64,000 nt of DNA. Origin: Dongia_B soli (lineage in GTDB: Bacteria > Pseudomonadota > Alphaproteobacteria > Dongiales > Dongiaceae). The DNA is taken from the NCBI RefSeq assembly GCF_034044715.1, contig NZ_JAXCLW010000002.1, forward strand, positions 1,116,001 through 1,180,000, given 5' to 3'. A program made the position numbers and the translations under genes. Below the pieces are notes generated by a model. The model was not told the origin of the DNA, made no database searches, and saw only the letters and a program-made list of their open reading frames with translations. How positions within the stretch are numbered: the stretch's first letter is position 1; every line of letters begins with the position of its first letter. Of this stretch, positions 16,657-25,877 are shown piece after piece.

Positions 16657-17652
16657 ATGAAACAGAAACGCTCGCATCCCTCGAAGCAGCATGAAACCAG
16701 TTACAACAGGCTGGATTCCGCGTCCCGCCAGCGACAACTCATCGAGGCAACCAGCCAAGTCATCGTCAAGGTCGGCATCTCCGGTGTTACACTACAACGT
16801 GTGGCCGAGGTCGCAGACATTACTGCAGGAATGGTCAATTTCCATTTCAAAAGCAAGGATGCGTTGTTGAAGGCGACCTTGGAATCGCTTGTTAGCGATT
16901 ACATCGAACAATTGGCCAGCGCGTTGGAGAAGGCCGCCACCAGTCCGGCCGAGTCGCTACGCATCATCGCCGAGCAGCATTTCTCCGCCCCGCTCATGAC
17001 ACGGGACAAATTGACGCTTTGGTACGCTTACTGGGGCGAAACCCAGGCCCATGGCAGCTATCGGCAGATCTGCTCTTCGGCGAAGGATTTCCTCCATGAC
17101 CTCATCAATAATCTGGTGATGCAGCTTCAGGCGCCGAACGGGAATACGGAACTGGCGCGTGCGATTACCGCCGGTTTCATCGGCATCATCAGCCATCTCA
17201 GTCAGGAATACTTCGCGGCCCCCGAACGCGTCGACCTCCGCGCCTCGATCGCGACCTGCCTTGCCTATCTCGCCCATGCCTTCCCCGAACACGGTTTCGA
17301 GAAACCCAAAGATGACCGGCAAGCGGCGCAGGACACAAGTGACGACAAGGGCGCGAACCGCATGATCCCGGCGATACCGATGTCGCCGGATTGGGTTGTC
17401 GCCACCTTGCGCGACATCGACCTTAATCTGGCGCGCGGCATTGCCTTGCAGGATATCTGCCGGCGCCAGCATCTCGATCTGAAGATGATCGACTCGCTGC
17501 GGCGCAAATTCCAAGGCATGTCCGCTTACCAGATTCGCTATGTCATGACGCTGGAAAACCGTAACCTGAAGCTCATGGATTCGCTTGCCGATCAACTGAC
17601 GGCGAAGCATACGGCCCGCTCTACCGCTGCGCGCCGCAGCCGAAAGGCCTAA
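16657..17652 (+). CDS. TetR/BetI-like regulator fused to an IS3 OrfA-like C-terminal domain
   Basis: A 331-residue protein. The N-terminal TetR helix-turn-helix lies about residues 22-75 (RQRQLIEATSQVIVKVGISGVTLQRVAEVA, then GMVNFHFKSKDALLKATL). A BetI-like ligand domain follows to about 210. After a linker, the last 95 residues (ALQDICRRQHLDLKMIDSLR, then FQGMSAYQIRYVMTLENRNLKLM) match the helix-turn-helix and leucine-zipper of IS3-family OrfA. The usual Trp of that motif (YxWxxKYGGM) is replaced by Leu. Start ATG 16657; the in-frame TTG 12 bases upstream is less likely. Probably a repressor with a domesticated second DNA-binding/oligomerisation unit. Confidence 0.75.
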   Translation: MKQKRSHPSKQHETSYNRLDSASRQRQLIEATSQVIVKVGISGVTLQRVAEVADITAGMVNFHFKSKDALLKATLESLVSDYIEQLASALEKAATSPAESLRIIAEQHFSAPLMTRDKLTLWYAYWGETQAHGSYRQICSSAKDFLHDLINNLVMQLQAPNGNTELARAITAGFIGIISHLSQEYFAAPERVDLRASIATCLAYLAHAFPEHGFEKPKDDRQAAQDTSDDKGANRMIPAIPMSPDWVVATLRDIDLNLARGIALQDICRRQHLDLKMIDSLRRKFQGMSAYQIRYVMTLENRNLKLMDSLADQLTAKHTARSTAARRSRKA

Positions 17653-17664
17653 CGCGGGCTCGCG

Positions 17665-18174
17665 TCAATCAGGTTTCGTTTCAGCCGGCTCGATTAATTC
17701 GCGCAGTGGATAACCAGCGAATTTCTTGGTTTCCGACATGATCACATTCGTGGTCACCGAGGCGATATTCGGCTCGTCCTCGATCAGCCGGTGATGCAGG
17801 TCGACATAATCCGACACGCTGCGGCAGACGAAATGCACGATATAGTCGAAGTTGCCTGAGATCTGATAGCAGGCGATAGCCTGGCTGGTCCCTTCGATCA
17901 GTTTCTCGAAGGCACCCTGCTGGGTCCGCCCATGCTTGTGCAGCGTCACGAAACTGAGGATTTCGACATAATCTGTCAGCTTGGCCAGATCGATATCGGC
18001 ACGATAACCGTGGATGATGCCGCTTTTCTCCAGGGCCCGGTGGCGATTATGGCAAGGGCTCGGCGACAGGCCGACCTTCGCGGCGAGTTCGAGGTTGGAG
18101 CTGCGCCCCTTATCCTGCAACGCCGACAAAATCTTCAAATCGATCCGGTCGACCTTCTGCGACTTGCGTGCCAT
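17665..18174 (-). CDS. Lrp/AsnC family transcriptional regulator
   Basis: A 169-residue regulator with an N-terminal winged helix-turn-helix (DRIDLKILSALQDKGRSSNLELAAKVGLSPSPCHNRHRALE; the SPSPCHNR recognition helix is typical). A C-terminal RAM ligand-binding domain follows (about 65-155), with the glycine motif ACYQISGNFDYIVHFVC. Lrp proteins sense amino acids and form octamers on DNA. It converges with the TetR-type gene and is divergent from apt across 141 bases. Its target is unknown. Confidence 0.88.
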   Translation of the reverse strand: MARKSQKVDRIDLKILSALQDKGRSSNLELAAKVGLSPSPCHNRHRALEKSGIIHGYRADIDLAKLTDYVEILSFVTLHKHGRTQQGAFEKLIEGTSQAIACYQISGNFDYIVHFVCRSVSDYVDLHHRLIEDEPNIASVTTNVIMSETKKFAGYPLRELIEPAETKPD

Positions 18175-18221
18175 TGAGCTTCGTTTTCCCCTCTCGGCCG
18201 TGCCAATTCCCCGCCCTCCCT

Positions 18222-18249
18222 TTTACAAGACAGGCAAATGCCTTATACA
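18222..18249 (+). promoter_or_regulatory. Putative sigma70 promoter for apt
   Basis: TTTACA (18222-18227), a 16-base spacer and TATACA (18244-18249) lie 67 bases before the apt ATG in the Lrp-apt divergent region. Confidence 0.45.
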
Positions 18250-18315
18250 CCAAGCATCGGATGCAGCCCAAGAGCGCGTCTTTCTGCCCGACCTTTACGC
18301 GACAGAGCTTAAGCC

Positions 18316-18831
18316 ATGGATTTGAAGCAACATATCCGACACGTGCCGGATTTTCCCAAGCCGGGAATCCTGTTCTATGACATCTCCACCCTGATCGCCC
18401 ATGGCGGTGCCTGGAAGGAAACGGTGAATCGGCTGGTGACCGCGGTCACGCCGATGGAACCGGAATTGCTGGTTGGGATCGAATCGCGCGGCTTCCTCGT
18501 CGCGGCCCCCCTTGCTTATCTGATGGGCACCGGTTTCACCATGGTGCGCAAGCGCGGCAAGCTGCCCGGCGGGACCATCCATCATGTCTATGATCTCGAA
18601 TACGGCCAGGATGTGGTCGAGATCCAGGCCGATGCGATCCGCCCCGGCCAGCGTGTCGTGGTGCTGGATGATCTGCTGGCAACTGGCGGCACCTTGCATG
18701 CCGCCGTCGATCTGCTGCGCAAGGTCGGCGCCAATGTCGTCGGCGCCGCCTGTATCGTCGAGCTCACCTTCCTCGGCGGCCGCGATCGCTTGGACATTCC
18801 AGTTAATACGCTCGTCTCTTACGATTCCTGA
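18316..18831 (+). CDS. apt: Adenine phosphoribosyltransferase
   Basis: A 171-residue enzyme, normal length for Apt, which makes AMP from adenine and PRPP in purine salvage. Visible are HVPDFPKPGILFYDIS at the N-terminus, GIESRGFLVAAPLAY, the flexible-loop region MVRKRGKLPG, and the PRPP-binding motif VVVLDDLLATGGTLHAA (about 113-129). It is monocistronic. The Shine-Dalgarno is weak (AGAGCTTA). Confidence 0.95.
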   Translation: MDLKQHIRHVPDFPKPGILFYDISTLIAHGGAWKETVNRLVTAVTPMEPELLVGIESRGFLVAAPLAYLMGTGFTMVRKRGKLPGGTIHHVYDLEYGQDVVEIQADAIRPGQRVVVLDDLLATGGTLHAAVDLLRKVGANVVGAACIVELTFLGGRDRLDIPVNTLVSYDS

Positions 18832-18970
18832 CGGTTCCTGAGTATCTAAAGCACCTCGCAACGTCACTGCATGCCAGCAAAGCGCATTGTCGCCGCTTTT
18901 GCATCACTTTATGGACAACTTTTACGATATAATATATTTTTATATTCTATCCTTTCGGAAAGCACTCGAC

Positions 18971-21064
18971 ATGCTGCGCTGCTTGCATATAACCGCCTTT
19001 GCCCGAAACCTCGGATACGTTGGCCTTCTATCGGCATATTTCATCTCACCGGCGTTAGCGGATCAGCCAGCATCATTGGAGCGCCTACGAGCTGATTGTC
19101 TTAAGCGTGAGGGGAGCCCCGCTGTCGTTGACGCCTGCACCAAATTGCTGGCGCGCACCGATGTCACACAGCGGCAGCAGATTGAAGCCCTCACCTATCG
19201 CGGTGGCTCCTATCAAATGCTGGGCAACTATGATCGTGCTTTGGTCGATTTGACCAATGCCGTAGATCTGTGGCCGGACAGTGCGATCCCATTGATCAAC
19301 CGCGCCGTTACCTATCAAGCTAAAGGCGATTATAAGAGCGCTCTTGACGATCTCAACGATGCCGTGAAGCTGGACCCGAACGATAAGACAGCCCGGTTCG
19401 AGCGTGCCGTTACCTATAACTTCCTTGGTAACAGCGCGCGGGCCATCGCTGAATATGGCGAAGCGCTCCGCATCGATCCGGTCTATTGGGAAGCCTGGTA
19501 CGAGCGCGGTTACACCTATCACGACCGAAGGGAATATCCCCATGCTATCGCGGACTACAGCCAAGCTCTGACGCTCAATGCGCGATCAACAGAGGTCCTG
19601 AACAGTCGCGGCCTCGCTTACCTGGATAGCGGTGACAGCAAACGTGCTCTGTCTGACTTCAATGAGGCACTTCATCTCGACCCTGAGATGGCAGCCGCAT
19701 GGTTCAACCGCGGTTTGCTTTATCTCCACGAGAAAAATTTCGACCTTGCCATTGCGGATTTCGGGCAATCGATCAAAATCGATCCGACACGTGCTGAACC
19801 CTGGTATCACCGTGGGCGTGCCTTTTTCGAGATGGGCGACGGGGCCCAGGCCCAACGGGACTATAACGAAGCGAAGCGCCTCTCCAGTGAGAAAGATATT
19901 CTCTGGTATGCCGATGTCGCGGTCAACCAGGAAACGCCACCCCCACCATCGGCAGCATCTGTGGAGGCTGCCCCATCCATCCCCAAAGCCGTGGCCGTCG
20001 ATGATCTTAGCGCATGCCGCGCTGCCGCCGGTGCAGGTGCTATCGATGCCTGCACCCGCTTGGTCAAAAGCGGCGCCTATCACGGAGAGACCTTGGCAGA
20101 GATCTATATCAATCGAGGATCGGCTTATTACAATGCCGACGACCTCCGAGCAGCATTAGCGGATTATAGTGAGAGCATCCGGATTGCTCCTGGTATCGTC
20201 ACTGCATGGACCAATCGCGCCGATATTTACGATACTTTGGGAGAAACGGAGAAAGCGATCGCGGATTATGGCGAAGCGATCAAACGCGACGCGCGAAATG
20301 ATGAGTGGTGGCTCAGCCGTGGAGCCGACTATGCCGAACAAGAAGATTACCTGAATGCCATACGTGATTATAGCGAGGCAATTAGGCTCAACCCGGATAA
20401 TGGCAATGCCTGGTATAATCGTGGCATTGCTTATGGAATGATGGAAAACTACGATGCTGCCATTGCTGATAACAATGAAGCCATCCGTATTAATCCAAAC
20501 GACAGTGAAGCCTTAAGCAATCGTGGCTTGTCATATTATCGCAAAGGCGAATTCAGTCCCGCCATTGCCGATCTCAGTAAAGCCATCAGCCTTGATCCGA
20601 GCTATGTCTTCGCTTTTCACAACCGTGGTCTCGCCTATCGCGATAAAGGCGATTATAACCGTGCCATTGCCGATTTCGATCGTGCGATCCAGCTCGATCC
20701 GACGGATGCTGCCGCCTGGACCAACCGCAGCCGCACCTATATGTTGGCTGGTAAGCCCGACCTTGCGATCGCAGATGCCGAAAAGGCCATCGAACTATCT
20801 CCAACCTGGTGGCGGCCCTGGATCGACAATGGGCTTGCCTATGAGAAGAAGGGCAATCTCGATAGCGCCGCCAGCAGTCTCAGCAAGGCGGTTCAGCTTT
20901 CACCTGATCAGCTTGAAGTCTGGCAAACCCGTGCTGCCTTTCGTGAACGTCGCCGCGAGTTTGCAGACGCCTTAGATGACCTACGCCACGCAGCCCAAGT
21001 CGCGCCTGATAACAAGGCTATTCAGGACAAAATCTCATACCTGGAAGCGGAACTGCAACAGTGA
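18971..21064 (+). CDS. Secreted TPR protein with two cysteine-capped TPR arrays
   Basis: A 697-residue protein with a cleavable signal (VGLLSAYFISPALA-DQ). Array one begins with a cysteine-pair helical cap (DCLKREGSPAVVDACTKLL) and has about 7 TPRs of 34 residues. A Pro/Ala-rich linker and a second cap (ACRAAAGAGAIDACTRLV) introduce array two with about 9 TPRs. The consensus (NRGLAYRDKGDYNRAIADFDRAIQLDPTD) is canonical. TPRs are protein-interaction scaffolds; partners unknown. I chose ATG 18971 because it starts the signal peptide; the frame stays open to TTG 18887. The TPR stretch is less GC-rich than neighbouring genes. Confidence 0.85.
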   Translation: MLRCLHITAFARNLGYVGLLSAYFISPALADQPASLERLRADCLKREGSPAVVDACTKLLARTDVTQRQQIEALTYRGGSYQMLGNYDRALVDLTNAVDLWPDSAIPLINRAVTYQAKGDYKSALDDLNDAVKLDPNDKTARFERAVTYNFLGNSARAIAEYGEALRIDPVYWEAWYERGYTYHDRREYPHAIADYSQALTLNARSTEVLNSRGLAYLDSGDSKRALSDFNEALHLDPEMAAAWFNRGLLYLHEKNFDLAIADFGQSIKIDPTRAEPWYHRGRAFFEMGDGAQAQRDYNEAKRLSSEKDILWYADVAVNQETPPPPSAASVEAAPSIPKAVAVDDLSACRAAAGAGAIDACTRLVKSGAYHGETLAEIYINRGSAYYNADDLRAALADYSESIRIAPGIVTAWTNRADIYDTLGETEKAIADYGEAIKRDARNDEWWLSRGADYAEQEDYLNAIRDYSEAIRLNPDNGNAWYNRGIAYGMMENYDAAIADNNEAIRINPNDSEALSNRGLSYYRKGEFSPAIADLSKAISLDPSYVFAFHNRGLAYRDKGDYNRAIADFDRAIQLDPTDAAAWTNRSRTYMLAGKPDLAIADAEKAIELSPTWWRPWIDNGLAYEKKGNLDSAASSLSKAVQLSPDQLEVWQTRAAFRERRREFADALDDLRHAAQVAPDNKAIQDKISYLEAELQQ

Positions 21065-21113
21065 CGGCCGACCGAAACGGCTTACTGTCGATCTATTCTG
21101 GCGGCCGTCCCGA

Positions 21114-21320
21114 TCACTCGAGCTTGATGTCGCCGTCGATGGTGATGTTCAGAGACGTATGGCCGAGTGTCAGGGTCATTTTGGCCGGCAGTGTCTCATT
21201 GCCTTGCAGGCTGCCCTGAGCGATCGCGTCACGAACGGCTTGTTCGATATCGCGCTGTGAGGTGATGCCGACTTTCTTCAGGAACTGGCGAACGCTCATA
21301 TTGAAGACGTCTTCGTTCAT
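21114..21320 (-). CDS. DUF6494 family small protein
   Basis: A 68-residue protein, MNEDVFNMSVRQFLKKVGIT, continuing with a helix SQRDIEQAVRDAIAQG and a beta-rich end LTLGHTSLNITIDGDIKLE. This matches the short DUF6494 proteins of alphaproteobacteria, function unknown. The strong AAGGAGA Shine-Dalgarno 5 bases before the ATG supports it as a real gene. It converges with the TPR gene. Confidence 0.8.
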   Translation of the reverse strand: MNEDVFNMSVRQFLKKVGITSQRDIEQAVRDAIAQGSLQGNETLPAKMTLTLGHTSLNITIDGDIKLE

Positions 21321-21678
21321 TTCAGTCTCCTTCTCAGCTTCTTGAGGAGGGCATGGCTGCGCAATCTTGCCAGAACCTCTTGAAGCATGTCCAATCGCCC
21401 GATCTTCGGTAATGCGGTGAGGCGTAATTGGTTCCGCTGACGGCTGATGAACGCCCGCTCAGTCCTATCCTGGTGCTGGCCACGGCATCGACCGGTGCGA
21501 TCGATTCCATCTGCGTGCCGTATTCTGGCGTCTTCGTCGCCTATATGGCGGCACGATCATCCTGGTCGGCCTGCAATTCATTGGCGCCGACAAGAGCGCT
21601 CCGGCCGACGGCTTGATCAGCCTCGCCTGCTTCGCACTCTGTGGCATGCTCCAGCGACGGAAAACTGAAGAGACCGGA
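21321..21678. other. Intergenic region, possible gene remnant
   Basis: These 358 bases hold the DUF6494 ribosome-binding region. In one plus frame around 21500-21660 there is a hydrophobic stretch (LYGGTIILVGLQFIGADKS, then LISLACFALCGML) without a start or a recognisable family. It may be the tail of a decayed membrane-protein gene. Nothing else is supported. Confidence 0.3.
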
Positions 21679-22917
21679 TCAAGCCGCGACCCGGGCCGCC
21701 ACCTGCTCAGCCAGTGCCAGCAAGGCACGGTCGCTGCCGCGCCGTCCGATCAGAGACAGGCCAACCGGCGCTTTGCCGTGATCATCGGCGGCGAGGCCGA
21801 TCGGTATCTGCACTTGCGGCAAGCGCGCGAGGCCGGAGATACTCGTCAGGCTGAGGATACGATCATGCAAATCGGCGAAAACCTCTGCCGGCGCATCCTT
21901 GAGTGGCGCAGGGCAAGGGGCCGTCGGAACGACGACGACCGCGCCATCGAGCAGGTGGTCCATCGCCGCCGTCACGCGATCGCGCAGGCCGTCTTCGTCG
22001 GTGACGGGAATACCGGCAAGCTGTTTTGCCCGTTTGAGCCGTGCATCGATGTCTGGTGCAAAACGCGGCGAAACACGATCAATCCACGCGCCATGGCAGG
22101 CCCAGACCTCGCGCGGCTGATGGCCGAGGAACCATTGTATCCAGTCCTTCAATCCCTGACCGGTCGGCGACAGATCCGCATTATCTTCCGGCGCGAGCAT
22201 CACGCTCTCCTGCTGCGCGAAAAGGCCGGCGATACGGCCGACCGCCTGGCGCACTTTGGCCGCAACCGCATCTGTAGCGAAGGTAAAAGCATCCTCGGCA
22301 ATCAGCAATTTCGGCATCGGCGCCAGGTCATGCCGATCCGGCGGCAGCAACACATCGCCGATGCGCTTGAGGATATCGGCCGAGCGGGCGAACCAGCCCA
22401 CCGTGTCGAAGCTGGGCGCCAAAGGCATGACGCCCTCCAGCGAAACCGCGCCATGGCTTGGACGGATGCCGAAAATGCCGTTGAAAGCTGCCGGAATGCG
22501 GACGGAACCGCCCGTGTCGCTGCCGATGGCAAAATCCACTGCCTTCCCCGCAACGGCGGCAGCCGAGCCGGAAGACGATCCGCCGGGGATACGATCGGGA
22601 TCCGCGCCGTTGCGCGGCGTACCATAATGGAAATTCTGCCCGTTGAGGCTGAAGGCAATTTCCTCGGTCAACGTCTTGCCGCGCAAATTTGCCCCGGCGC
22701 GCAGCAAATCATCGATCATCGGCGCCGTCTTCTTGGCGGGATCATGACTGGCCAGCCAGTCGGGGTTACCGCAGCAACAGGTCTCGCCTGCAATATCGAA
22801 AATATCCTTGGCGGCAAAGCTTAGGCCCTTCAACGGTCCCGTTGCCGCTCCATCGATCAGGATTCGGGAATGGCGACAGAAGGCATTTAGATGATCGGCG
22901 AAAAGATCAGATTGCAT
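21679..22917 (-). CDS. Amidase-signature family hydrolase
   Basis: A 412-residue amidase of the Ser-Ser-Lys class, hydrolysing a carboxamide to acid and ammonia. The catalytic lysine is in FAAKDIFDIAG, the cis-serine in the glycine-rich GGSSSGSAAAVA, and the nucleophilic serine in DTGGSVRIPAAF. NAFCRHSRILIDG at the N-terminus and GNPDWLASH resemble the short amidases annotated simply as amidase, with no known substrate. I chose ATG 22917. Starts at 22989/22992 would add a weakly hydrophobic leader (MKITSVLSASIYAATVPHLA) that might be a signal. Confidence 0.85.
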   Translation of the reverse strand: MQSDLFADHLNAFCRHSRILIDGAATGPLKGLSFAAKDIFDIAGETCCCGNPDWLASHDPAKKTAPMIDDLLRAGANLRGKTLTEEIAFSLNGQNFHYGTPRNGADPDRIPGGSSSGSAAAVAGKAVDFAIGSDTGGSVRIPAAFNGIFGIRPSHGAVSLEGVMPLAPSFDTVGWFARSADILKRIGDVLLPPDRHDLAPMPKLLIAEDAFTFATDAVAAKVRQAVGRIAGLFAQQESVMLAPEDNADLSPTGQGLKDWIQWFLGHQPREVWACHGAWIDRVSPRFAPDIDARLKRAKQLAGIPVTDEDGLRDRVTAAMDHLLDGAVVVVPTAPCPAPLKDAPAEVFADLHDRILSLTSISGLARLPQVQIPIGLAADDHGKAPVGLSLIGRRGSDRALLALAEQVAARVAA

Positions 22918-23112
22918 GATGCTCGAATCTGCAAGGTGAGGAACTGTCGCAGCATAAATCGACGCAGATAAGACGGAAGTGATCTTCATCACGCCGCCCT
23001 ACAACTTTCCACAATGGCAAAGTCAAGCGGCTATATTTAGCTTTCATCCAGCTTCTCCACCTTGCAGGGGATGGATCGGGCTTGTTATCTCTCGCATGGA
23101 GAAGGAGAGATC

Positions 23113-23616
23113 ATGTTCCAGGTCAGACACGCCCCCTCGATGAAGTCACTCGTAGGCTCGCTCATTCTTCTCTCTTGCATCGCTTCCGTTCAGGCCAAGG
23201 CCGAGGGCAGCCATCACGGACATTACGATTTCGGGGAGCCCGGCCAGGCCGATGCCGTGACGCGGACCGTGAAAATGGAAGCGGTCGATGCCAATGGCGA
23301 GATGCGTTTCAAACATGCGCCGCGTTCCATCACGCTGGGTGAGACGATCAGGTTCGTGGTCACCAACAAAGGCCAGGTACCGCACGAATTCATCATCGGC
23401 GACGCCGCCTCGCAGCGCGCCCATGCGGCGATGATGCGGGAGATGCCGGACATGGAGCACGAAGACGATGCCAGCGCCATCACCCTCCAGCCGGGCGAGA
23501 CCAAGGAACTGATCTGGCACTTCAGCAAACCTGTCCATGGCGATATCGAATTGGCCTGTCAGATACCAGGGCATTACGAAGCCGGCATGGTCAGCAAGGT
23601 ACCGCTGATCCAGTGA
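23113..23616 (+). CDS. Periplasmic cupredoxin-like copper protein
   Basis: A 167-residue protein with a signal peptide (LVGSLILLSCIASVQAKA) and one cupredoxin fold. Type 1 copper ligands are visible: His in GQVPHEFIIGD, then Cys, His and Met in CQIPGHYEAGM. A His/Met-rich loop (RAHAAMMREMPDMEHEDD) could bind more copper. Such plastocyanin/azurin-like proteins carry electrons or chaperone copper. ATG 23113 follows GGAGAGATC. It is monocistronic and divergent from the amidase. Confidence 0.85.
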   Translation: MFQVRHAPSMKSLVGSLILLSCIASVQAKAEGSHHGHYDFGEPGQADAVTRTVKMEAVDANGEMRFKHAPRSITLGETIRFVVTNKGQVPHEFIIGDAASQRAHAAMMREMPDMEHEDDASAITLQPGETKELIWHFSKPVHGDIELACQIPGHYEAGMVSKVPLIQ

Positions 23617-24038
23617 GTGTTCTCAAAAATGATGCTTTCACAAAATTGCGAATTAGGATTCGGCGCCCGTTTGCGCTATAATTAATACAGATAATCCTAG
23701 ATGTAAGACGCATTAATAATCGCGATCGGGACTCTATTAATAGCTGAAACTTATCCGTGACATGGCGTGCGGCTCTACCGGATTCGGTTCGGAACCGCCT
23801 CGACATGGCGCAATATACTGCCGCCATTTGACCACAGGCATATCCCACCCACCGAGTATTCGCGGTTCTGGGAACGCAACCCACAGCGTGATGGGTCATG
23901 TAACAGCACGCGCCTAGATCAAATCAGCACAGCGACGACCGCCCGAGCGGTCGGACGATTGTGTGCCGGACGATTTGTGTCTGGACGAAGAACTTCCGTG
24001 ATTGCCGATATATCCAGCAAGTGCGAAAGGAAGTCGAC
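23617..24038. other. AT-rich intergenic region before the beta-helix gene
   Basis: 422 bases, clearly richer in A/T than the flanks in the first half. It contains a 7-bp hairpin (CGACCGC 23936-23942 with GCGGTCG 23947-23953) and an imperfect 15-base tandem repeat (GGACGATTGTGTGCC at 23953-23967, then 23968-23982). No supported gene. It may hold the promoter of the next gene and resembles horizontally acquired DNA in composition. Confidence 0.5.
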
Positions 24039-25865
24039 ATGAGCGTCGATATTGATACCCTCCCCCTCCTGACCGCCACGACAGGCAATGAGAAACTCGC
24101 CACCGAAAAAGTCTCCGATGGCTCCGCCGCCGCGCTCAGATTGCGCACCTTCATCGGTGATAGCGGCGAGGAAAACCGAGTCTTCAACGTCGTCTATTTC
24201 GGCGCCGACCGCACCGGCACCGCAGATGCCCTCGCGGCCTTTAATTCCGCCATCGCCGCCGCGGTCGCCGCCGGCGGCGGTACGGTCTATGTACCGCCGG
24301 GAAACTACAAAATTTCCGATGTCATCAAGATTCCCTCCAATGTGCATTTAAAGGGCGCCGGTAAGGATCTCAGCAAGCTGGTCAAGACGGCGGGGGCAAC
24401 GGCGGGTGGCGGCGTTGGCGCCTATGCCACCGTGGCGATGCTGGGCGCCACCAATGCGTCGGTTGAGCATCTTTGGGTCGATCACGCCACCAATGGCGCC
24501 CTCGTCAACGGCATCGCCATGCTGCGATCCAATCTCTCGACGGAAACCGGTCCTTTCTGCGATGGCTGCGACGTGCTGAACTGCCGTATCACCGGCTTCA
24601 ACAGCCATCAATATCTCATCTGGTCGCATGGCGCCAAGAATGCCCGCATCCTGTTCAACGAGGTCGATGGCGGGGTCGTCACCTATGATGCTGCCTCAGC
24701 GCAGGAAGGTATCGAGGTCTTCGGCGGCGAAAACGTTCTGGTCGCCTTTAACCGCGTCATCAACGTCGGTGCGAACGGCATATATATGGGCATTTCCACG
24801 GGTGTCGCTGGATATTTTAACAAGAACGTCACCGCTGCCTATAACGCCATACGGAGTTGCAGAATCGGCGTGCATGTAAATGCCACCTGGGATGCCGTCG
24901 CCGGAGTCAATGCCTCGGAAGACATTAGGGTGGCGTTCAATCAGGTGAGTTCCTGCCATCGCGGCCATATCCTCATGCGCTATACCACCAAGGGGGCGCC
25001 GGCCAATTCAGTCGTTTTTCGAAACATCGCCGTCACGCACAATCAAATAAATGCCGACGTCCTCACCAACAATCCCTTTACCATCCAGTATGATATGCAG
25101 GACAAGTCCGGCAACGCCGTCGCCCAGAACATTCGTATCACCAATAATCAGTGCCTGGGCGGCAAGTCATTGAACACCGCGAGCGATCCAAGCGTCGCGC
25201 CCTTCCAGGTCAGATATGGCCAGGACATCCTCGTCGCCAATAACCAGTTCCGCAACATCGGTGCCGGAAGCGATGCGGCCATCCTGATTCACGGCGACGG
25301 CTCGACGATCGCGGATGGCGTTCAACTGATCGGCAATATCGTCGATAACTGCCCGCGCGGCGCGGTTTTAGTCAGAGGCGTGCAACGCTGCGCGGTAATC
25401 GGCAACCGGTTTTCAAACTACTATACGGAGGCGACCGGCACCTTCAATGCAATCACCCTGACAAGTGCCGATTACGCGACCATCTCCAACAACCGGTTCA
25501 AGCATGCCGGCACCGAAATCCGCGCCATTCAGTTCGACCAGGGCTCGACCGAAGTCACCATCGGCGCCAACATACTTGAATACAATCCCGCTTTAGCCAC
25601 CTATAACGGCGATCCGCTACAATTCGACCAGACGGGAGCATTTGCCGCCAATTGCTCGCGCGGCCGGGCGAAGATCATCATCGGTGCCACCGCCGTCACC
25701 TTGAGTAACAGCAGAGTACAGCAGGGTTCGCGTCTGACCGTATTACAAAGAGCCGGCACACCGCAGGCCTTTCGTGTGACCCTTACCGACGGCCAATTCA
25801 CCATCACCATGGCGGCAGCGGTGGCCGGCAGCGATGCTATTTTCGACTGGGAAATCCGGCAATAA
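24039..25865 (+). CDS. Pectate-lyase-superfamily right-handed beta-helix protein (tail-spike-like)
   Basis: A 608-residue protein. Residues about 45-110 carry the Pectate_lyase_3-type entry FNVVYFGADRTGTADALAAF and GGGTVYVPPGNYKISDVIKIPSNVHLKGAG, typical of phage tail spikes and polysaccharide lyases. Many short beta-helix turns follow (IRITNNQCLGG, ILVANNQFRNIG, CAVIGNRFSNY) and a C-terminal beta-rich region. No signal peptide is seen. AAGGAAG precedes the ATG. Isolated from other phage genes, it may be a domesticated spike or an exopolysaccharide-modifying enzyme; catalytic residues cannot be assigned. Confidence 0.75.
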   Translation: MSVDIDTLPLLTATTGNEKLATEKVSDGSAAALRLRTFIGDSGEENRVFNVVYFGADRTGTADALAAFNSAIAAAVAAGGGTVYVPPGNYKISDVIKIPSNVHLKGAGKDLSKLVKTAGATAGGGVGAYATVAMLGATNASVEHLWVDHATNGALVNGIAMLRSNLSTETGPFCDGCDVLNCRITGFNSHQYLIWSHGAKNARILFNEVDGGVVTYDAASAQEGIEVFGGENVLVAFNRVINVGANGIYMGISTGVAGYFNKNVTAAYNAIRSCRIGVHVNATWDAVAGVNASEDIRVAFNQVSSCHRGHILMRYTTKGAPANSVVFRNIAVTHNQINADVLTNNPFTIQYDMQDKSGNAVAQNIRITNNQCLGGKSLNTASDPSVAPFQVRYGQDILVANNQFRNIGAGSDAAILIHGDGSTIADGVQLIGNIVDNCPRGAVLVRGVQRCAVIGNRFSNYYTEATGTFNAITLTSADYATISNNRFKHAGTEIRAIQFDQGSTEVTIGANILEYNPALATYNGDPLQFDQTGAFAANCSRGRAKIIIGATAVTLSNSRVQQGSRLTVLQRAGTPQAFRVTLTDGQFTITMAAAVAGSDAIFDWEIRQ

Positions 25866-25877
25866 GGAGGGCTGGCC

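Noticed and set aside
17400..17652. Separate IS3 element fragment downstream of the TetR domain
   Set aside because: The OrfA-like stretch is in frame with the TetR part, with no stop, inverted repeats or OrfB nearby, so a fused domain is the better reading.
21428..21660. Hydrophobic reading frame between the DUF6494 and amidase genes
   Set aside because: No start with ribosome-binding site, no family match and no length; kept only as a possible remnant in the gap note.
23953..23982. Tandem 15-base repeat as a CRISPR or iteron array
   Set aside because: Two imperfect contiguous copies without spacers; far too few for either.
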